This document shows, one piece after another, positions 46,571-54,943 of a stretch of 64,000 bases of DNA. The first letter of the stretch is position 1, and each line of letters opens with the position of its first letter. The stretch lies in contig OZ248348.1 in the NCBI GenBank assembly GCA_965234545.1, positions 1,240,001 to 1,304,000 on the forward strand, read 5' to 3'. The notes beneath the pieces are model-generated. The model saw nothing but the letters and a program-made list of their open reading frames with translations. It had not been told where the DNA came from and ran no database searches. This DNA is from Methylotenera sp965234545 (GTDB lineage Bacteria; Pseudomonadota; Gammaproteobacteria; Burkholderiales; Methylophilaceae). The translations under genes were made by a program, and so were the position numbers.

Positions 46571-48637
46571 TCAGCCAGTGTATTGCTGGATAAGGTGTTG
46601 TTGCACACTGAAGGCTGGCGCTGACGTGACGCCTTTAGTCTTAGCGCCGGCTAACACGTAGCTGCCATCCGCCGTCAGCACCCATGCGTCTTGATTGTCA
46701 TCCAAACTCATTTGGCAACACTCGCGCAAGATGCGCGCACGGTTTGCCGCGTTATCAATTGGCCAAGCGATTTCTATGCGGCGCATCATGTTGCGGTTCA
46801 TCCAATCGGCACTGGCTAACCACATGTTTTCCACGCCATCAATATTGAAATAGAACACCCTAGAATGCTCAAGCAAGCGACCTATGATGGAGCGCACACG
46901 CACGCGCCCATCCAAGCCTGGCGCATCGACCGGCAGTATGCAGGCACCGCGCAGTATCAAATCCACCTCCACGCCAGCCCGACCGGCTTTAACCAAGGCC
47001 AAAACCAAGGCTTCGTCGGTTAAGGCATTCATTTTTAATACAATGCGTGCCGGCTTGCCGGCCTTGGCCGCAGTTTCCGCACTTTTAATTTTAGCCAGCA
47101 TTTGCCTGTGCAAATTAAACGGCGCCACCAATAATTTTTTTAGGCGTGGCAATTTAATTTGGCTGGCAATGTGCCTAAACAAATGTTCCATATCATGCGT
47201 AATCAGCGGGTCGGCCGTCAGCATACTGACGTCGGTGTACAAACGCGCGGTTCTAGGGTTGTAGTTACCAGTGGACACGTGGCCGTAGTATTTCAAACCC
47301 TCGCCTTCACGGCGCATCACCAAGAGCATTTTGGCATGGGTTTTCAAGCCGACCACACCGTACACCACTTGCGCCCCTACTGACTCCAGATCTTCTGCCC
47401 AGTTAATGTTGGCTTCTTCGTCAAAACGCGCTTTAAGCTCGACCACGGCCATGACTTCTTTGCCACGGCGCACTGCCTCTTGCAACAGCTTGAGCATGCG
47501 TGGGTCTGAGCCGGTGCGGTAAATGGTTTGCTGTATGGACAACACATCCGGATCGTTGACGGCTTCCCGCAAGAAATCAATCACCGACTCAAAACTCTCA
47601 TAAGGCTGATGGATGAGCACGTCGCCTTGCTTGAGGCGCGCGAAGAACGACTGATTACCTTGCAGTTGTTGGCTTAGCGCCGGTTCGAATGGTTTAAATT
47701 TAAGATGATTGCCTTCGGCCAAATCGGCCAACTGCATTAGCCTAGCCAAATTAACCAGGCCATTGACGCGGTACATGGATTCTTTAGGCAAATCGAATTG
47801 TTGCAATAGCAATTTAGCCAGTTTTTCGTCGCAACCATGCGACACCTCCAACCTCACGGCCTCACCAAAATTACGGTGAGCCAGGCCTTTACGCAGGGCA
47901 GTGCGCAGGTTTTTAACATCGTCCTCGTCCACGGCCAAATCGGAATGGCGGGTCACCCTAAATTGTGAAAAATTGAGCACGTCTCTGCCGGTAAACAAAC
48001 TAGGCAAATGGGCGCGTATCACGCTGGATAAGGAGACGAATTTTTGTTGTTTATCACTCAGGGTTTTGGGTAATTTAATCAAGCGCGGCAAGACCCTAGG
48101 CACTTTAACAATGGCAATGTTATTGCTGCGGCCAAAGGCATCGTCGCCTCCCAGCAACACGATGAAATTTAAAGCCTTGTTAGCCACCAAGGGGAACGGG
48201 TGCGATGGGTCTAACGCCACTGGCACCAATAGCGGCCTGACTGAGGATTCGAAATAACGGGAGACCCAACGCCTTTGCTCGGCAGTGCGATCGCCATGCG
48301 AGACCAAATGCACGCCTTGATCAGCCAGAGCGGGCATGAGTTCGTTATTAAAAATTTGGTATTGCTGTTCGACTAATGCGTGCGCTGCATTGGAGATGGT
48401 TTGAAAACTGTGCACATTAATGTCACCGTGCTGCTCGTTAGCACGCATGGCATCGACGTGCGGCGCCACCCTGACTTCAAAGAATTCATCCAGATTTGAC
48501 GACACAATGCACAAGAAGCGCAAACGTTCTAATAGGGGGTAATCGGTGTTTCTGGCTAAACTTAAAACACGTTGATTAAACGCCAGTATGCTGGCATCAC
48601 GGTTTAGCAATTTCAAGGAAGGGTAAGAAGCGGTCAT
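46571..48637 (-). CDS. ppk1: Polyphosphate kinase 1
   Basis: Makes long-chain polyphosphate from ATP (688 residues from the chosen start, normal for PPK1). The N-terminal domain starts SLKLLNRDASILAFNQRVL, as in the family. The head and catalytic C domains follow, with the autophosphorylated His in VVGLKTHAKMLLVMRR and the later VSTGNYNPRTARLYTD and RGACILPVDAPGL blocks. The reading frame is open 24 codons further to 48709, but that start would lie inside the three-repeat Pho box. The start was therefore set at the ATG at 48637, where family similarity begins. A TATATT about 16 bases upstream would give a very short leader. Confidence 0.94.
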   Translation of the reverse strand: MTASYPSLKLLNRDASILAFNQRVLSLARNTDYPLLERLRFLCIVSSNLDEFFEVRVAPHVDAMRANEQHGDINVHSFQTISNAAHALVEQQYQIFNNELMPALADQGVHLVSHGDRTAEQRRWVSRYFESSVRPLLVPVALDPSHPFPLVANKALNFIVLLGGDDAFGRSNNIAIVKVPRVLPRLIKLPKTLSDKQQKFVSLSSVIRAHLPSLFTGRDVLNFSQFRVTRHSDLAVDEDDVKNLRTALRKGLAHRNFGEAVRLEVSHGCDEKLAKLLLQQFDLPKESMYRVNGLVNLARLMQLADLAEGNHLKFKPFEPALSQQLQGNQSFFARLKQGDVLIHQPYESFESVIDFLREAVNDPDVLSIQQTIYRTGSDPRMLKLLQEAVRRGKEVMAVVELKARFDEEANINWAEDLESVGAQVVYGVVGLKTHAKMLLVMRREGEGLKYYGHVSTGNYNPRTARLYTDVSMLTADPLITHDMEHLFRHIASQIKLPRLKKLLVAPFNLHRQMLAKIKSAETAAKAGKPARIVLKMNALTDEALVLALVKAGRAGVEVDLILRGACILPVDAPGLDGRVRVRSIIGRLLEHSRVFYFNIDGVENMWLASADWMNRNMMRRIEIAWPIDNAANRARILRECCQMSLDDNQDAWVLTADGSYVLAGAKTKGVTSAPAFSVQQHLIQQYTG

Positions 48638-48675
48638 AGAGAAGTCATCATTAATATAGCACCGATGGTAGGCAT

Positions 48676-48708
48676 CAATTGTGACAAATTGATGACCGTT
48701 TAATGACA
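48676..48708 (-). promoter_or_regulatory. Pho box (three 11-base repeats) of ppk1
   Basis: The minus strand reads TGTCATTAAAC, GGTCATCAATT, TGTCACAATTG consecutively. These are three direct repeats of exactly 11 bases, each with a (T/G)GTCA head, the form of PhoB-binding sites. A TATATT -10 candidate (48653-48658) follows 17 bases later. This is the clearest of three such sites around the polyphosphate genes. Confidence 0.72.
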
Positions 48709-48874
48709 TGTAATGTTAATAATGACTAGACTTCAGTCAGGCTGGGAATGGCTTTTAGCAGTTAAGCAATAAATAATCCTCTCATCTCAGCAAAAGCATC
48801 ACATATTTATCTTAATTTCGTAATAAAAGTCATCAATACTTGCCACTTGTTTGTGCCCTAATTAAAAACTAGTT

Positions 48875-49102
48875 ATGGAGACTAGCATGGTAAAAAAGAC
48901 GACTTTAGGTGTGGATAAAAAATCAACTGCCAGCAAAACCAGATCCAAAGATCAGCCTACTGAGTATATCGATGTTGCGCAACAAGAAGCCATGATAGCT
49001 AAAGCCGCTTACTTCAAGGCCATGCAAAGAGACTTTGTAGCTGGCCATGAAATGGACGATTGGTTAGCGGCAGAAGCAGACATTTATGGGCTGGTCTATT
49101 GA
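48875..49102 (+). CDS. DUF2934 small protein
   Basis: A 75-residue protein. A basic, Ser/Thr/Lys-rich N-terminus (TTLGVDKKSTASKTRSK) is followed by a DUF2934-type segment, EAMIAKAAYFKAMQRDF then GHEMDDWLAAEADI, matching the family's A-Y-x-x-x-x-x-R...G...DWLxAE pattern. The function of the family is unknown. GGAGA stands 5 bases before the ATG. It is divergent from ppk1, and the 237-base spacer contains the ppk1 Pho box but no second clear site for this gene. Confidence 0.75.
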   Translation: METSMVKKTTLGVDKKSTASKTRSKDQPTEYIDVAQQEAMIAKAAYFKAMQRDFVAGHEMDDWLAAEADIYGLVY

Positions 49103-49153
49103 AGGCCCATGAATGGGGCACTTACTTTGCGTTGATCTATCGAGGGTATAAAT

Positions 49154-49324
49154 TTGCCACTAGAAAATCGAATTGGGCTTTTTTTAAGGTCTTTGCTAAG
49201 CGCTTTAAAAAAATGTTTACTATTTATTATGGCTGCCACTTGCTTATCTGCTTGCAACACAGTTCAAGGGCTAGGTAAAGACATAGAAAAAGGTGGCGAG
49301 GTTATTCAGAAGTCGGCCAAATAA
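49154..49324 (+). CDS. Entericidin-family small lipoprotein (TTG start)
   Basis: A 56-residue product. The end reads TVQGLGKDIEKGGEVIQKSA after a lipobox LSAC (Cys at about residue 35), the hallmark of EcnA/EcnB entericidin lipoproteins. The hydrophobic stretch CLLFIMAATCLSAC is the lipoprotein signal peptide. There is no good ATG upstream. A TTG at 49154 has GAGGG 7 bases before it and gives MPLENRIGLFLRSLLSALKK as a somewhat long N-terminus; an internal ATG at 49229 would leave too little signal peptide. In enterobacteria entericidins are stress-regulated; the role here is unknown. Confidence 0.7.
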   Translation: MPLENRIGLFLRSLLSALKKCLLFIMAATCLSACNTVQGLGKDIEKGGEVIQKSAK

Positions 49325-49347
49325 GCCGCCCGCAAGCCTGGGCGAAT

Positions 49348-50166
49348 TTAAGCAAGCAAAACTTGCTTAATGAGCAAACCGGCAGCCACAAAGCCAAACG
49401 GGGCGGTGACGCAAACACTGGAACCGTAACCGGCGCAGTTTAAACCGGTCACGCCGGCACGAGGTTCGGTGCGGGGTTCAACATCAGCGCAAACGGCATC
49501 AGGCTCAATGACGCTTTCATCGGAGTAGACGCACAGCACCGCCATTTTTTTCGGCTTAGCTTGGCCGCTGCTGGCTTTGGCAAAGCCAAAGTCGCGCCTC
49601 AATAGGTTGCGCACTTTTGCCAACAATTTATCGTGGCTGACCACGCTTAAATCGGCCACTTTAATGCGCGTGGCATCCAAACGCCCACCGGCGGCACCGG
49701 TTACCACCAAGGGTATGCCGTGGCTTAGGCAATACGCGGCCAAAGCCGCTTTGGCTTTGGCGTCGTCTATGCAATCCACCACGCCAGCCAAATCGCTGGG
49801 CAGTAATTGGCTTAAATTTTCCGGGGTAATGAAATCTTCGATTTCGTTTATGCTTAACTGCGGATTAATCAAACGCATGCGCTCGGCCATGGCGCTGATT
49901 TTAGCTTTACCAAAACTGCCGTCCAAGGCCGGCAATTGACGATTCACATTGGATAGCGCCAGGTTGTCTAAATCGATCATGGTAATGCGACCGATTGCGT
50001 TGCGAGCCAGCGCTTCCGCCGCCCAAGAGCCTACGCCGCCCAAGCCTATCACGCAGACGTGCGCCGCTTGCAGTTGGGCTAAGCCGGCTTCACCATACAG
50101 CCGCGCCACGCCGCCAAAGCGCCGCGCCGAGTCTTCGTTTTGAATGTCAGGCTGACTGAGCGTCAT
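49348..50166 (-). CDS. tcdA: tRNA threonylcarbamoyladenosine dehydratase (TcdA/CsdL, ThiF family)
   Basis: An E1-like ATP-dependent enzyme that cyclises t6A37 of tRNAs to ct6A (272 residues). The nucleotide-binding motif is VIGLGGVGSWAAEALARN, followed by ITMIDLDNLALSNVNRQL and VVDCIDDAKAKAAL, all as in TcdA. The C-terminal part contains GFAKASSGQAKPKKMAVLCV and a final glycine-rich membrane-prone stretch. It overlaps acpS by 4 bases and is the last gene of the lepA-to-acpS train. Confidence 0.9.
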   Translation of the reverse strand: MTLSQPDIQNEDSARRFGGVARLYGEAGLAQLQAAHVCVIGLGGVGSWAAEALARNAIGRITMIDLDNLALSNVNRQLPALDGSFGKAKISAMAERMRLINPQLSINEIEDFITPENLSQLLPSDLAGVVDCIDDAKAKAALAAYCLSHGIPLVVTGAAGGRLDATRIKVADLSVVSHDKLLAKVRNLLRRDFGFAKASSGQAKPKKMAVLCVYSDESVIEPDAVCADVEPRTEPRAGVTGLNCAGYGSSVCVTAPFGFVAAGLLIKQVLLA

Positions 50167-50540
50167 GTTTCCAGAACAACAAAAGCCGCAGCCAGGTTAC
50201 GCTCATCACTGATGGTTAAGTGGGTATGCCGAATTTGCTTGCTTTGCATAAAAGCCTGCAACTCAGGCGCCAACACCAACAAGGGCTTACCCAAGTCATC
50301 GTGGGCCACGGCGATATTTTGAAAACTGGCCGGGCCGCGTAAACCTGTACCCAAGGCTTTGGAAAACGCTTCTTTGGCAGCAAACCGTTTGGCTAAAAAT
50401 CGCGCTTGGATGTTTGAGGCCAGGTAACGCTCCATCTCGCTGGTCGCCAAGATGCGCTTGGCAAACTCGTCACCAAATTGGCTGATGGAAGCGTCTATGC
50501 GCTCCACTTCAACGATGTCCGTGCCTATGCCAAATATCAT
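50163..50540 (-). CDS. acpS: Holo-[acyl-carrier-protein] synthase
   Basis: Transfers the 4'-phosphopantetheine arm of CoA to acyl carrier protein (125 residues, typical). Metal- and CoA-binding motifs are IGTDIVEVERI (D8) and KRFAAKEAFSKALGTG (E58 region). It overlaps both pdxJ and tcdA by 4 bases, so the three are translationally coupled; pdxJ-acpS is a standard proteobacterial pair. Confidence 0.95.
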   Translation of the reverse strand: MIFGIGTDIVEVERIDASISQFGDEFAKRILATSEMERYLASNIQARFLAKRFAAKEAFSKALGTGLRGPASFQNIAVAHDDLGKPLLVLAPELQAFMQSKQIRHTHLTISDERNLAAAFVVLET

Positions 50541-51271
50541 GCTGTAGCTGGCGCCGATTCTTTCATCAGCGCTTTCATTTCACGCACGGCATTGTCCCAA
50601 CCGACAAACAAGGCATGCGCCACGATGGCGTGGCCAATATTGAGTTCGTCTATGCCAGGAATGGACACGATGTGATGCACGTTGTGGTAATGCAAACCGT
50701 GGCCGGCGTTCACCACCAAGCCTAACTTCAAGCCCAATTGCACAGCAGCTTTAATGCGTTGCAACTCGTATGCTTGTGCCGCTGGTGTTTCGGCATCGGC
50801 AAAGGTGCCGGTGTGCAATTCAATCACGGCGGCGCCGGTTTTTTTAGCGGCCTCAATTTGCGCGGCATCCGGCGCAATGAACAATGACACGCGTATGCCA
50901 GCCGCCATCAACTTTTGCACGGCGTGCTGCACTTTGGCAAATTGCCCCAACACGTCCAAGCCACCTTCGGTGGTGCGTTCTTCACGGCGTTCTGGCACCA
51001 AGCACACGTCTTGCGGTGCCACCGTCACGGCTATGTCCAACATCTCATCGGTGACCGCGCACTCTAAATTCATGCGCGTTTGCAACAAGCCACGTAAGGC
51101 ATGCACATCGGCATCTTGCATGTGGCGACGGTCTTCGCGTAAATGCAAGGTGATGCTGTCTGCACCGGATTGCTCGGCACGCAAGGCGGCCTGCACCACG
51201 CTAGGGTATTTGGTGCCGCGTGCCTGGCGTATGGTGGCAACGTGATCGATATTCACACCTAATTTAATCAT
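50537..51271 (-). CDS. pdxJ: Pyridoxine 5'-phosphate synthase
   Basis: Condenses 1-deoxy-xylulose 5-phosphate with 3-amino-2-oxopropyl phosphate to pyridoxine phosphate (244 residues). Family motifs are LGVNIDHVATIRQARGTKYP at the N-terminus, TLHLREDRRHMQDADV (His/Arg active site), ELHTGTFADA and LVVNAGHGLHYHNV. It is located between recO and acpS as in many proteobacteria. Confidence 0.96.
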   Translation of the reverse strand: MIKLGVNIDHVATIRQARGTKYPSVVQAALRAEQSGADSITLHLREDRRHMQDADVHALRGLLQTRMNLECAVTDEMLDIAVTVAPQDVCLVPERREERTTEGGLDVLGQFAKVQHAVQKLMAAGIRVSLFIAPDAAQIEAAKKTGAAVIELHTGTFADAETPAAQAYELQRIKAAVQLGLKLGLVVNAGHGLHYHNVHHIVSIPGIDELNIGHAIVAHALFVGWDNAVREMKALMKESAPATA

Positions 51272-51313
51272 GTTCGTCGTCCTAAATAGTATAGCTAGAA
51301 AGACCTGCGGTCA

Positions 51314-52042
51314 TCATAGCCCCTGCATGTCTAGCAAAAGTTGGCGAGTGTGCAAAGGCTGATCGCCTAGGTAATGGGCCAATAAATAACGCATCAATTG
51401 CTTACTTTGTTGCTGGGTTTGTGCCTGACTGTAATAGTCAGCGGCCATGTCCAGCATGGTTTTTCCGCTCAATTGTACGCCATGTTGACCCATATTGCCC
51501 AGACCAGCGGTGCGCTGCGCGCCATGCTCAGCCTGGTATAGATAGCTTTGCTCGGCCAATACCGGGGCACCACTGCTGTCGACTTGCAAAGGGATTGCGT
51601 AACCCAATTCTTGCAAGAGTTTCAACTCAAAGCGCCGCAAGGTCGCGGCCAAATCCACTTCAGTGGCCAAGGTTTTAAGCGTGGCACTGTAATAGGCAAA
51701 TAAGGCCTCGTGCGCATCCTCGCGCGGCAACAAACGCAGCAAGAGCTCGTTTAAATAAAAACCGCACATCAAGGCCTCGCCTTTTAATAAGAGCAAGCCA
51801 CCCGCCCAATCCAGGCTGTGTAAGGTTTTTAATTCGGCTTTGCCTGACCAAGTGGCGATCAAGGGCTGGAAGGATTGCAGCATACCGCGCATGGCGGAAC
51901 GTGGGCGCCGCGCGCCTTTGGCAGTGGTGGCGACACGGCCGTGATCGTGGCTAAACAACTCCACCACTAGGCTGGTTTCTTTAAAGGGATAGGTGTGCAG
52001 TACGAACACTGCTTGATTATCAAATCGAAAACTAGGCTGCAT
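51314..52042 (-). CDS. recO: DNA repair protein RecO
   Basis: RecFOR-pathway mediator that anneals single strands and loads RecA (242 residues). The start was set at the ATG at 52042, giving MQPSFRFDNQAVFVLHTYPF, the family's N-terminal OB-fold start; 31 extra codons upstream run into the era end and look unrelated. Conserved blocks are KETSLVVELFSHDHGRVATTA, KGARRPRSAMRGMLQSFQ and RFELKLLQELGYAI. No zinc-finger cysteines are seen, as in most proteobacterial RecO proteins. Confidence 0.92.
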   Translation of the reverse strand: MQPSFRFDNQAVFVLHTYPFKETSLVVELFSHDHGRVATTAKGARRPRSAMRGMLQSFQPLIATWSGKAELKTLHSLDWAGGLLLLKGEALMCGFYLNELLLRLLPREDAHEALFAYYSATLKTLATEVDLAATLRRFELKLLQELGYAIPLQVDSSGAPVLAEQSYLYQAEHGAQRTAGLGNMGQHGVQLSGKTMLDMAADYYSQAQTQQQSKQLMRYLLAHYLGDQPLHTRQLLLDMQGL

Positions 52043-52071
52043 GTTGGCTCTAGGCGACGGAGGAGTATGGC

Positions 52072-52983
52072 TTAATAACCCAAGCTTTTGAGCGCGCGCT
52101 CGTCGTCCGCCCAACCGCCTTTCACTTTCACCCACGTTTCCAAGTAGACTTTGCCGCCAAACAGTTTTTCCATATCTTGCCTGGCTTCAGTGGAGATTTG
52201 CTTCATCTTCTCGCCATTCTTGCCGATAAGCATGGGTTTTTGGCTGTCTTTATCAACGATGATGGCGCAAAAAATACGGCGCAAATTGCCCACCACCTCA
52301 AACTTCTCGATTTCCACTGCCACGGAATAGGGAATCTCATCGCCTAATAAACGGAAGATTTTCTCACGCACCAATTCGGCGGCCAAAAAGCGCTCGTTCT
52401 TATCGGTCAGTTCGTCTTCGGAATAAATTGCTTCTTGAGTAGGCAGGTATTTGCGTATGGTTTGCAGCAACTCATCCAAATGCAGGCTTTTCTTAGCGCT
52501 GACCGGCACGATATCGGAGAAAGGGAATTCCAAATCAAAGTCTTGAATTAAGGGCAACAAATTGCCTTTATCGCCCATCAAATCGGCTTTGTTTACCACC
52601 AATATGGTCGGTGTTTTTTCAGACAACAATTGCAAAACTTTGCGATCGGCTTCGCCCAACTTCATGGGCTCAATCACAAACAAAACCACGTCGACTTCGG
52701 TTAACACCTGCGTTACGGTTTTATTCAGACCTTTGTTCAAGGCGTTTAGATGCTTTTGCTGGAAACCCGGCGTATCGACAAATAAGAATTGCGTGTCGTC
52801 TGTGGTGTGTATGCCCAATAGGCGATGACGAGTGGTTTGAGCCTTACGTGAGGTGATCGCCAGCTTCATGCCCAATATGTGATTAAGCAAGGTCGATTTA
52901 CCAACGTTAGGGCGACCCACTATGGCCACCGTGCCGCATTTAAAAGCAGCCAAGTCGGTTAAATTCGTATTGTTGTCTGTCAT
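52072..52983 (-). CDS. era: GTPase Era
   Basis: Ribosome-biogenesis GTPase that binds the 3' end of 16S rRNA (303 residues). G1 is VGRPNVGKSTLLNHILG, G3 is FVDTPGF, and G4 is VVNKADL. The C-terminal KH domain includes IGKNGEKMKQISTEARQDME and ends with TWVKVKGGWADDERALKSLGY. It follows rnc by 31 bases, the conserved rnc-era-recO order. Confidence 0.97.
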   Translation of the reverse strand: MTDNNTNLTDLAAFKCGTVAIVGRPNVGKSTLLNHILGMKLAITSRKAQTTRHRLLGIHTTDDTQFLFVDTPGFQQKHLNALNKGLNKTVTQVLTEVDVVLFVIEPMKLGEADRKVLQLLSEKTPTILVVNKADLMGDKGNLLPLIQDFDLEFPFSDIVPVSAKKSLHLDELLQTIRKYLPTQEAIYSEDELTDKNERFLAAELVREKIFRLLGDEIPYSVAVEIEKFEVVGNLRRIFCAIIVDKDSQKPMLIGKNGEKMKQISTEARQDMEKLFGGKVYLETWVKVKGGWADDERALKSLGY

Positions 52984-53014
52984 GTAAGGCTATCCAATTT
53001 AATTAGGCATGCAA

Positions 53015-53710
53015 TTAGGCGCTGTAGCTTTTGCCAAAACCCAGTTTATCTAAGGCCAATAAGGCCAATTGTGCGGCTTGTTGCTCAGCGATACGGCGAC
53101 TGGTGCCCTCGCCCACGGTGCGTATGTCGAGTTTTTGTATAAAGCATTCAACGATGAAAACCTGCGCATGCGCTTCACCACCGGTGTGCACCACCGCGTA
53201 TTCTGGCACTGCCACTTTACGCCCTTGCAAACGCTCTTGCAGCAAGGATTTGGCATCCTTATCTATGACTTTTGGGTCTATGGTACTGAGTTTGTCGTTG
53301 TACAAATGCAGCACCAAGCCCTCAGCGGCGGCAAAGCCGCCGTCCAAATACACCGCGCCTATGATGGCTTCCAGTGCATCGGCCAAAATTGATGGCCTGC
53401 GCCAACCGGCACTTTTGAGTTCGCCTTCGCCCAATTTGAGGGCATCACCGACATTGAGCGCCAAGGCCAATTCGCTGATGCTGGCTTCTTTCACTAACTG
53501 CGCACGCAAACGACTTAAATCGCCCTCGTCCAAGCCGGGAAAGCGCTGATACAACTGATTGGCAATAATGAAATTAAGGGCGCCGTCACCTAAATACTCG
53601 AGGCGTTCATTGTTCTGCGCGCTGAAACTGCGGTGCGTTAAGGCTTGCGTCAACAAACCGTGGTTAACGAATTTATAGGGTAGGCGTTTGGCTAAATCTT
53701 GCACAGACAT
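53015..53710 (-). CDS. rnc: Ribonuclease III
   Basis: Double-stranded RNA endonuclease for rRNA and mRNA processing (231 residues). The RNase III signature is NERLEYLGDGALNFIIA and the second metal site is ADALEAIIGAVYLDGG. The C-terminal double-strand-binding domain includes DAKSLLQERLQGRKVAVPEY and RRIAEQQAAQLAL. It lies between the DUF4845 gene and era. Confidence 0.97.
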   Translation of the reverse strand: MSVQDLAKRLPYKFVNHGLLTQALTHRSFSAQNNERLEYLGDGALNFIIANQLYQRFPGLDEGDLSRLRAQLVKEASISELALALNVGDALKLGEGELKSAGWRRPSILADALEAIIGAVYLDGGFAAAEGLVLHLYNDKLSTIDPKVIDKDAKSLLQERLQGRKVAVPEYAVVHTGGEAHAQVFIVECFIQKLDIRTVGEGTSRRIAEQQAAQLALLALDKLGFGKSYSA

Positions 53711-53737
53711 CGCTTAAAATTCCCTAGCCATGGCCAT

Positions 53738-54130
53738 TTATAGGTCGGCCTCTTGCGTAGAGAAATCCAGCAAAATACTCAGGTTGCCAAACAAGGGTTC
53801 CACCACTTGGTATTTCACCGTGGCCACGGTCATCCCGGCACTGTCTTTGTCTATGATCAAATCGCTGCTTTTCACGGCCGTCACGTAAGCCACATCAGCA
53901 CGGCGCTCAAAATCGTCTTTAATTTCTTTCTGGCTCATGCCGGCTAGCGATTCTTTATTTAGGCCGGCCATGACCATTTTAACCGTGTAAAACTGCTGGT
54001 ATGCTGGCACCACTTTCATGGCCACGTAAGCCACCATGGCCAAGGAGGCACAGACCAACAACATGCCCAGCAAGGTCATGCCGGTTTGTTGTTTGCGCGC
54101 CTGATAAGCTGTTTTTATAGGGTGTTGCAT
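53738..54130 (-). CDS. DUF4845 membrane protein
   Basis: A 130-residue protein with one N-terminal membrane helix (GMTLLGMLLVCASLAMVAYV, preceded by a short cytoplasmic segment) and a small soluble domain. The N-terminus superficially resembles a type IV prepilin, but the gene sits in the position of the DUF4845 gene between lepB and rnc in betaproteobacteria. Its function is unknown. Confidence 0.82.
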   Translation of the reverse strand: MQHPIKTAYQARKQQTGMTLLGMLLVCASLAMVAYVAMKVVPAYQQFYTVKMVMAGLNKESLAGMSQKEIKDDFERRADVAYVTAVKSSDLIIDKDSAGMTVATVKYQVVEPLFGNLSILLDFSTQEADL

Positions 54131-54163
54131 AAGGCCTCCGATGGGTTTTTCATTAAGCCAGCG

Positions 54164-54943
54164 TTAATGAATGGCATGGCCTATTCTAGAAGTCTGGTCA
54201 AAATTCATCCAGATAAAAAAGGCTTTGCCGACCAAGTTTTGCTCAGGCACAAAGCCCCAGACACGGCTGTCGGAACTGTCGTCGCGGTTATCGCCCATGG
54301 CTAAATAATGCCCAGCCGGCACGACGATTTCTTCGTCGTTAGCCAACTTAGCGCCCAGCGCATCGGCATCGTAATTGCCTACCCAAGGATTGATCAAAAT
54401 ATCGTGCTGCACGCCATCCAATTGCTCGCGGTATTGCTTAGCGGTCAGCATGTTTAAGCCTGGTTTAACGTAGGTGTAATCGCCCACGTCTTGCACGTTC
54501 AACAATTGGCCGTTAATGGTCAAGCGTTTGTCCATGTAGCGAATTTTATCGCCGGGCAAGCCGACCACGCGCTTAATGTAATCGACCGATGGCGACGGTG
54601 GGTAATGAAAGACAAACACATCGCCGCGCTTAGGCTCGTTCACGTCCAAGAAACGGTTGTTTAAAATGGGCACGCGCAAACCATAGGTAAATTTATTCAC
54701 CAAGATGTAATCGCCGGCCAGCAAGGTAGGCATCATGGAGCCAGACGGAATCTTGAAAGGCTCAACGATGAAGGAGCGCACAAAAAACACCAGCAAGATA
54801 ACCGGGAAAAAGCTTTTAGCGTATTCAACCAGCACCGGTTCTGCCGCATCGGCCGCGCGTTTTTTGCGCAAGATTAAGCTGTCTAGCAACCAGATGAAGC
54901 CGGTCACCACCAATATGGCCACCATGAATAAAGCAAAATACAT
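54164..54943 (-). CDS. lepB: Signal peptidase I
   Basis: Inner-membrane protease that removes Sec and Tat signal peptides (259 residues). Two membrane helices (YFALFMVAILVVTGFIWLLD and SFFPVILLVFFVRSFIV) precede the catalytic Ser in KIPSGSMMPTLLAGDYILVN. The Lys base is in DYIKRVVGLPGDKI and the C-terminal box is AMGDNRDDSSDSRVWG. The start codon shares one base with the lepA stop (TAATG). Confidence 0.96.
   Translation of the reverse strand: MYFALFMVAILVVTGFIWLLDSLILRKKRAADAAEPVLVEYAKSFFPVILLVFFVRSFIVEPFKIPSGSMMPTLLAGDYILVNKFTYGLRVPILNNRFLDVNEPKRGDVFVFHYPPSPSVDYIKRVVGLPGDKIRYMDKRLTINGQLLNVQDVGDYTYVKPGLNMLTAKQYREQLDGVQHDILINPWVGNYDADALGAKLANDEEIVVPAGHYLAMGDNRDDSSDSRVWGFVPEQNLVGKAFFIWMNFDQTSRIGHAIH

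Noticed and set aside
48638..48709. 24-codon upstream extension of ppk1
   Set aside because: It would place translation start inside the three-repeat Pho box, and PPK1 similarity begins only at the downstream ATG.
49060..49278. 72-codon frame overlapping the DUF2934 gene end and the entericidin-like gene
   Set aside because: The product lacks any pattern, while the neighbouring frame encodes a clear lipobox and entericidin end.
52043..52135. 31-codon upstream extension of recO
   Set aside because: It overlaps the end of era and its Arg-rich sequence does not resemble RecO.
53738..54130. DUF4845 gene as a type IV prepilin
   Set aside because: The resemblance is limited to the hydrophobic N-terminus; the gene position between lepB and rnc fits DUF4845.
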